Part shown: in pieces, positions 39,629 to 43,480 of the stretch
How the letters are laid out: each line of letters begins with the position of its first letter
Numbering within the stretch: position 1 is the stretch's first letter
Origin: a virus
Virus record (IMG/VR): IMGVR_UViG_3300027554_000008
Coordinates: 1-43,480 of that record
Direction: 5' to 3' (one strand)
Length of the DNA stretch: 43,480 nucleotides
Position numbers and translations under genes: made by a program
The notes under the pieces: model-generated
What the model saw: the letters and a program-made list of their open reading frames with translations, nothing else
The model's database searches: none
What the model was told of the DNA's origin: nothing

Positions 39629-40429
39629 TTAATTAGTGTTTTTCTTCAATTGCCAGTGTCGTGGCCACCGGTCGTTTATTTCTTCGATTCTCTTTTTCAT
39701 TCTTTGGCTGCTAGAATGACCTTCGTCAATCCATACGGATCCAAATATACATCCAGCAATACTATATCCATTTGCTATGTAATAATTACTTGATTCTTCC
39801 TGTCGATAAATTATTGATTTTACATAGTCTCTGTCTTTCGTGTATTGTTCATTTGGAGCTGCAGTTGACAACTGGAGCATTGCGGGATCTGCTTTTGAAT
39901 TGTCGTTATTTTTCCAATAAATCCTTCTTCCTGGAGGAGCTGGGCCGTGAAGTTGTTCCCAGGCCCATCTCCTCCAGTGGATTATTTTACCATTTTGCTT
40001 TGTCATCCATTTATTTATTGACTTGAGATACCAAATTTCCCCTTCATCTCGATAGGTAGAAGGTCTACCCATTTTTTTTTGACCAGCACGACCTATTTCG
40101 GCACGTCGATCGGTAGAGACTTTTAAACCAAGTTTACCTTTCTTTTTTTGAATCGCTTTTTTGGTGCGACCCAACTTCGCAGCCATTTCATTTTCTGTGA
40201 GCAGATTATAATTTTCTTTTAAGAACTCAATCTCTGATACTTCCCAATATCTAACTCTATATCGCTCCAGGTTATGCCGTCGCATGAGATGTCTCATACG
40301 ACGCTCAGGAACGCCAAAGCGTCGTGCTAATTCTGCGTTCTTTAAATGAATATTATCCTTTACCCATTTGAGCTCAGCATCGGTGAGTACTTCTATTTCG
40401 TGTCCGTTTTTTGCGAGTGCTATGAACAT
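39629..40429 (-). CDS. HTH protein with a degenerate HNH-like domain
   Basis: A 266-residue protein. Two repeat HTH units lie at residues 15-58 (LKNAELARRFGVPERRMRHL) and 62-103 (LTENEMAAKLGRTKKAIQKK). The middle (RRWAWEQLHGPAPPGRRIYW, then NNDNSKADPAMLQLST) matches the HNH_3 frame 'W...HG..P.G..V-HH-.D....N...NL', but the two catalytic His positions are Tyr-Trp (IYWKN). It therefore should be nuclease-dead yet DNA-binding. An in-place regulator derived from a homing endonuclease is my inference. Confidence 0.7.
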   Translation of the reverse strand: MFIALAKNGHEIEVLTDAELKWVKDNIHLKNAELARRFGVPERRMRHLMRRHNLERYRVRYWEVSEIEFLKENYNLLTENEMAAKLGRTKKAIQKKKGKLGLKVSTDRRAEIGRAGQKKMGRPSTYRDEGEIWYLKSINKWMTKQNGKIIHWRRWAWEQLHGPAPPGRRIYWKNNDNSKADPAMLQLSTAAPNEQYTKDRDYVKSIIYRQEESSNYYIANGYSIAGCIFGSVWIDEGHSSSQRMKKRIEEINDRWPRHWQLKKNTN

Positions 40430-40460
40430 AATTATATTATTATTTAGTTAAAAAATTTTC

Positions 40461-40499
40461 AAAAAAAACTCCGAGCCGAAACCACCAATGGCCCGGAGT
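40461..40499 (-). terminator. Terminator after the replication operon
   Basis: ACTCCG and GCC (40468-40477) pair with GGC and CGGAGT (40490-40499), with one mismatch. On the minus strand an eight-T run follows (40461-40468). It ends the primase-to-40508 operon. Confidence 0.8.
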
Positions 40500-40507
40500 A
40501 ACAACTG

Positions 40508-40843
40508 CTACGAATGTTGGTACAGCCAGTAAAAAACGGCGAATATTATCATTAGGGCCAGACAGAGCCAGGCGATCTCTACAAATATTCTATCAAATCG
40601 GACCGGCTCCTTTATCACACCGAGCATCAGGAGTTGGAAGTGTGTCTCTCCAATCTGCTCCGGAGGGATGATCCGGTCCACCTGTCTCTTCAGGACAAGG
40701 TTGGGATCTCTTCCACCATAAACCTGGTAGTAGATAATATCGCCAGCATGGAAGCGCTTCATTATGCGCTGAACGTCGAATGGATTTCCATCGCGTAGAG
40801 ACTTGAAATGCTCCGGAGAGGTATTGATCGTATGAGTAGTCAT
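40508..40843 (-). CDS. Protein of 111 residues with C-terminal membrane helix
   Basis: The N-terminal part is soluble (HFKSLRDGNPFDVQRIMKRFHAGD, then IIYYQVYG). A single membrane helix at about 86-108 (IAWLCLALMIIFAVFYWLY) ends the protein, so it is tail-anchored. It is the last gene before the terminator. No family recognised. Confidence 0.6.
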   Translation of the reverse strand: MTTHTINTSPEHFKSLRDGNPFDVQRIMKRFHAGDIIYYQVYGGRDPNLVLKRQVDRIIPPEQIGETHFQLLMLGVIKEPVRFDRIFVEIAWLCLALMIIFAVFYWLYQHS

Positions 40844-40853
40844 AAATTTTTAT

Positions 40854-41126
40854 TTATAATAATTCAAGTTTGCCCTGAGTGCCCCTGGTTTGCTGAGGTA
40901 GCTTTTGGAGCATCTGTCGGAAATCATTCCAGGTGATACTTTGTTTCTCCAGTAGTTCGGCCACTTCTTTGAGCTCTAGGATTACGGTGTAATTTAGGTT
41001 AGCCTGGTAGTCGCTGATCGTTCCTTCCTTGAGTCTGGAATCATACACGAGCTTTTGCATACTATGCTCATGCTTGCAATAAGCGATGATCTTTTGGTTG
41101 TTAATTTTTAAGTCTGACCTGTTCAT
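40854..41126 (-). CDS. Small helical protein after primase-helicase
   Basis: A 90-residue helical protein (KINNQKIIAYCKHEHSM, LNYTVILELKEVAELLEK). Its start codon overlaps the stop of the primase-helicase gene at 41126, so coupling is likely and it may act in replication. No domain is recognised. Confidence 0.6.
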   Translation of the reverse strand: MNRSDLKINNQKIIAYCKHEHSMQKLVYDSRLKEGTISDYQANLNYTVILELKEVAELLEKQSITWNDFRQMLQKLPQQTRGTQGKLELL

Positions 41127-43480
41127 TAATATGGATTTTTAAGGGCTACAAAATCATTGTCATTGAGTACAGTGCGCATTGATTCATAATCAAACCGGCT
41201 ATTGCTGAGTACAAAAAACTCGACACCATTTGATTTGATGCGATCACCTTTCGCGTATAAATTATAATCGAGATCAGCATACTTTGCGTAGTCTGACATC
41301 TTCTTTTTAATCGTCCTGGTCGATACCCACTTTCGATCTTCCGAGAAATCACGCAGGTATAATTCGAGTAGATATTTCTTCTCAATTTTGGTATTCATCA
41401 GGATCCCGTTGTCCGCGTACATCAAGCTCGCCCAATCGACAAAGTTCTCACCGATCGACTGACGCAGTTTTCGTTTCTCCAGGCTGACGTCGGATCCTGA
41501 CTGCAGCTGGAGGCCGTACCGGAGATACAGCTGGATGCAATTGGCCATCCAGTTATAGTATAAATTCCACTGTGGATGCTCCCATTCGTGAAATAATTGT
41601 TTTCCAAATTCGGATCCTGGTGTTCTGTATTCGTTGTAATAATCCGAGAAGCTGATGACCTTCTGCCGGCGACGACTGGAGGCATCCGATGCCATCACCG
41701 TATCGTTGGTTGTAAGGATAAATTTTGGCGGTAAATATTTATTGTGCTTCGTCCCTTTTGGATTGGCCACGATGCCGGTTGTGATCTGCGAGTAGAGCCA
41801 CTTAAAATTAAAGTTGGGTCTGATATCATCAAACAGAATACTTTGTGTACGCTCATCTACGTCTTCATAGATGTGCTTGTTATCCTCCAGGTTACGTTGC
41901 TTCCCATCGATGACTTCCATTGGATGTAACCATTTGAATTGCTTGGCATAAATACTTTTTCCCGTTCCACCTTCTGACTTTCCAACTTCACTCTCGAGAC
42001 CGTCGACACAGATGATGGCTCGCATATTTCCCCAGTCCCGGTAATCGTGGAGCACGTAGCCGGCACAAATCATTTTGTTGATTAGTGAGTCTCTCCAGAG
42101 ATCGATGTCTTCCTGATTAGTTGGATCGACCTCTTCCGGATCCCGTTCGATCCATTTCTTTTTTCCATCTTTATCGGTGTGGAGCTTCTGCGATTTTTTC
42201 CAATGAAAATTGGAAGTAGCAAAATAGAATTGTGCGATCTGAGATTTCTTGGCCGCCTCGCTAACCTCCACGTTCCATTTATCATCGTTACGCTTCCAGG
42301 TTGTCATTTCACCTTCGTAGGTAGGCTCAAAGTCGATCAGCTGATCTTTCCATACGTGGTGTGGTAGTTCGGAGAGTGGCCGCTGCTCGACTTTATCTTT
42401 GGTGATTTTCCAGTAGCAATTTTTAAAAAATAAATATTTTTCTTCTTTCCCGGACTCACAAAATTTCGGACGGAAGTAATGCATCGATGATAATTTCTCA
42501 GGCCCGAGATACTGTTTCTTTCCTCGGATGATCATCTCCAGGACTTCTATTTCATCGATCTCACGAGTAAAGTCTTCTACGTAGCGCTGTATGGCCTGGT
42601 GGCTCGTTTCTTCGAGTACTTTGCCTTCTTCCTTTACCAATCGGAATTGATCCTTCTGGTGCTCGTATAAACCATATCCTCGGTTCCGTAAAAACTCAAT
42701 CATCCGAACGTAGGAAAATTTATACTGATAAATGGTTTCTCCCCATTTCGTTTCTTTGATTGGTACCTTCTTCCAGTATTGCTCGGACGGCATTATTTTT
42801 TGCGCCAGCTCGAATGTTGCGTCATCGTGATTGTAGCGCCAGCGGATCCTGCCCCACTTGAATTCGACCAGCTTTTTGAGTTGCTCTTCGTAGTGGTTAA
42901 AGAATTTAACCCGACTGTGCAGGTGCCAGAATTCTTTAAGTTTCCAACTATTGAGTTGGGTGATTTTATGAATATTGACATAGACTCCGACACCTTCTCT
43001 GGACTCCATCGCATCTTTAATGTCTTTCTCCAGCTCTGATTCTTTTCCCTTCAGTTGACGTACTAATACATCGTCAATACCTTTGAATGCTTCACTCTTA
43101 CCATAGGCTAAGAATAACTCTAGTGGCATCCCTTCCCTGGCATAAGCCTTAAAATATTTTTGAAATTTTTCAACGGCACTGAAGAATGTCTTTGGTCGTT
43201 GCTCCACAGATTTTCCTTCTTTTATGCTCAGGTCTTGCCAGTCCGAGTCCAGGAGAAAGATTACATTTTTGGTTGCGCAGCGTTTGATGATTTGTTCAAA
43301 GTCGTAGGGCATTTCACCATTTAATGCAAAGTTGTGAATGCCCATTACTGCTACGGCCCAGATTCCTTCCTTACATAGTTTCTCCGCTTTTTTCTCACCT
43401 TCACAGATCACCAGCGTTTCAATTTCAACACCACCTTTGTAGGCTGCAATAATTGCGTTGGGAATATATAACCTGGATCC
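41126..43480 (-). CDS. Primase-helicase, TOPRIM plus SF3 helicase part (enters from right edge)
   Basis: The frame is open at the right edge and continues the left-edge gene in phase. Near the start is a TOPRIM domain: Glu in VICEGEKK and the DxD of FLLDSDW, the primase metal-binding residues. Then about 380 residues of linker and helical domain. The C-terminal SF3/D5-like helicase has Walker A GGTGKS and Walker B ILFDDI (about residues 716-721 and 761-766 of the joined protein) and a sensor FILTTND. The enzyme primes and unwinds phage DNA. A GTG at 43411 is the first internal start but is not the real one. Confidence 0.9.
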   Translation of the reverse strand, partial: GSRLYIPNAIIAAYKGGVEIETLVICEGEKKAEKLCKEGIWAVAVMGIHNFALNGEMPYDFEQIIKRCATKNVIFLLDSDWQDLSIKEGKSVEQRPKTFFSAVEKFQKYFKAYAREGMPLELFLAYGKSEAFKGIDDVLVRQLKGKESELEKDIKDAMESREGVGVYVNIHKITQLNSWKLKEFWHLHSRVKFFNHYEEQLKKLVEFKWGRIRWRYNHDDATFELAQKIMPSEQYWKKVPIKETKWGETIYQYKFSYVRMIEFLRNRGYGLYEHQKDQFRLVKEEGKVLEETSHQAIQRYVEDFTREIDEIEVLEMIIRGKKQYLGPEKLSSMHYFRPKFCESGKEEKYLFFKNCYWKITKDKVEQRPLSELPHHVWKDQLIDFEPTYEGEMTTWKRNDDKWNVEVSEAAKKSQIAQFYFATSNFHWKKSQKLHTDKDGKKKWIERDPEEVDPTNQEDIDLWRDSLINKMICAGYVLHDYRDWGNMRAIICVDGLESEVGKSEGGTGKSIYAKQFKWLHPMEVIDGKQRNLEDNKHIYEDVDERTQSILFDDIRPNFNFKWLYSQITTGIVANPKGTKHNKYLPPKFILTTNDTVMASDASSRRRQKVISFSDYYNEYRTPGSEFGKQLFHEWEHPQWNLYYNWMANCIQLYLRYGLQLQSGSDVSLEKRKLRQSIGENFVDWASLMYADNGILMNTKIEKKYLLELYLRDFSEDRKWVSTRTIKKKMSDYAKYADLDYNLYAKGDRIKSNGVEFFVLSNSRFDYESMRTVLNDNDFVALKNPY
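43434..43480. repeat. Diverged terminal overlap, right copy (partner 1-47)
   Basis: The partner of bases 1-47, with 40 of 47 identical. Both encode SRLYIPNA-(V/I)-IAAYKG of the primase-helicase. If the ends are merged here the circle is 43,433 bp. Confidence 0.8.

Noticed and set aside
1-43480. CRISPR array, rRNA, tRNA or insertion sequence
   Set aside because: No regularly spaced repeats, no T-arm signatures with full cloverleaf, and no transposase reading frame are visible. The TGGACT cluster has irregular spacing, so it is not a CRISPR array.

Overview
The window looks like one essentially complete temperate, tailed (siphovirus-like) phage genome from a Bacteroidota host. No ordinary chromosomal genes are present. 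Evidence for the host group: promoter -7 boxes of the Bacteroidota type (TAnnTTTG), almost no Shine-Dalgarno sequences, a DUF4468 protein, a DUF6712-type connector, a Bacteroidota-style tyrosine integrase, and a tail-fibre protein with the 'NVGI..P.AKLDVNG.VRIR' motif common in that phylum. The host genus cannot be named from the sequence.

Both window ends lie inside one gene. Bases 1-47 and 43434-43480 align without gaps at 40/47 identities, almost all differences being silent. The primase-helicase frame that runs off the left edge continues in the same frame from the right edge. The simplest reading is a circular or circularly permuted genome of about 43.4 kb whose ends come from two slightly diverged strains. 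Tandem related prophages are an alternative.

Read as a circle, almost everything is on the minus strand. From the divergent immunity region (about 4.23-4.30 kb), transcription runs left through small early genes (4185 to 2347), a four-helix membrane protein with a zinc-finger tail (835-2268), the primase-helicase (683 to 1, then 43480 to 41126), small genes, a degenerate HNH-like protein and an HU protein (38228-38515). A gene-free stretch at 37.65-38.2 kb carries twelve TGGACT hexamers and may be the replication origin. Next come small membrane proteins, a cupin and an EF-hand-like protein (35.7-37.6 kb). The capsid block (protease-scaffold, major capsid, candidate tail tube) spans 31.2-34.5 kb. 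Packaging follows (ParB-methyltransferase, two small-terminase-like paralogues, large terminase; 26.2-30.2 kb), then tail and fibre genes (18.8-25.9 kb), portal and connector genes (13.7-18.4 kb), tape measure (10.7-13.7 kb) and amidase endolysin (9.7-10.5 kb).

The only plus-strand genes form a lysogeny island at 4.3-9.2 kb: a LexA/S24-type repressor, four cargo genes (a lipoprotein, a DUF4468 exported protein, a two-helix membrane protein coupled to a Cas2-like protein) and the integrase with a probable attP beside it. Two minus-strand reading frames, one apparently frameshifted, lie between cargo and integrase.

The most interesting signals are: a repeated two-part promoter-like motif (GTCCTTT, 19-20 bases, then YAnnTTTG) in front of late genes; the TGGACT iteron cluster; the coupled membrane/Cas2-like cargo pair; Sec signal peptides on two proteins in the tail cluster; and a palindrome-rich, gene-free stretch just downstream of the large terminase gene.
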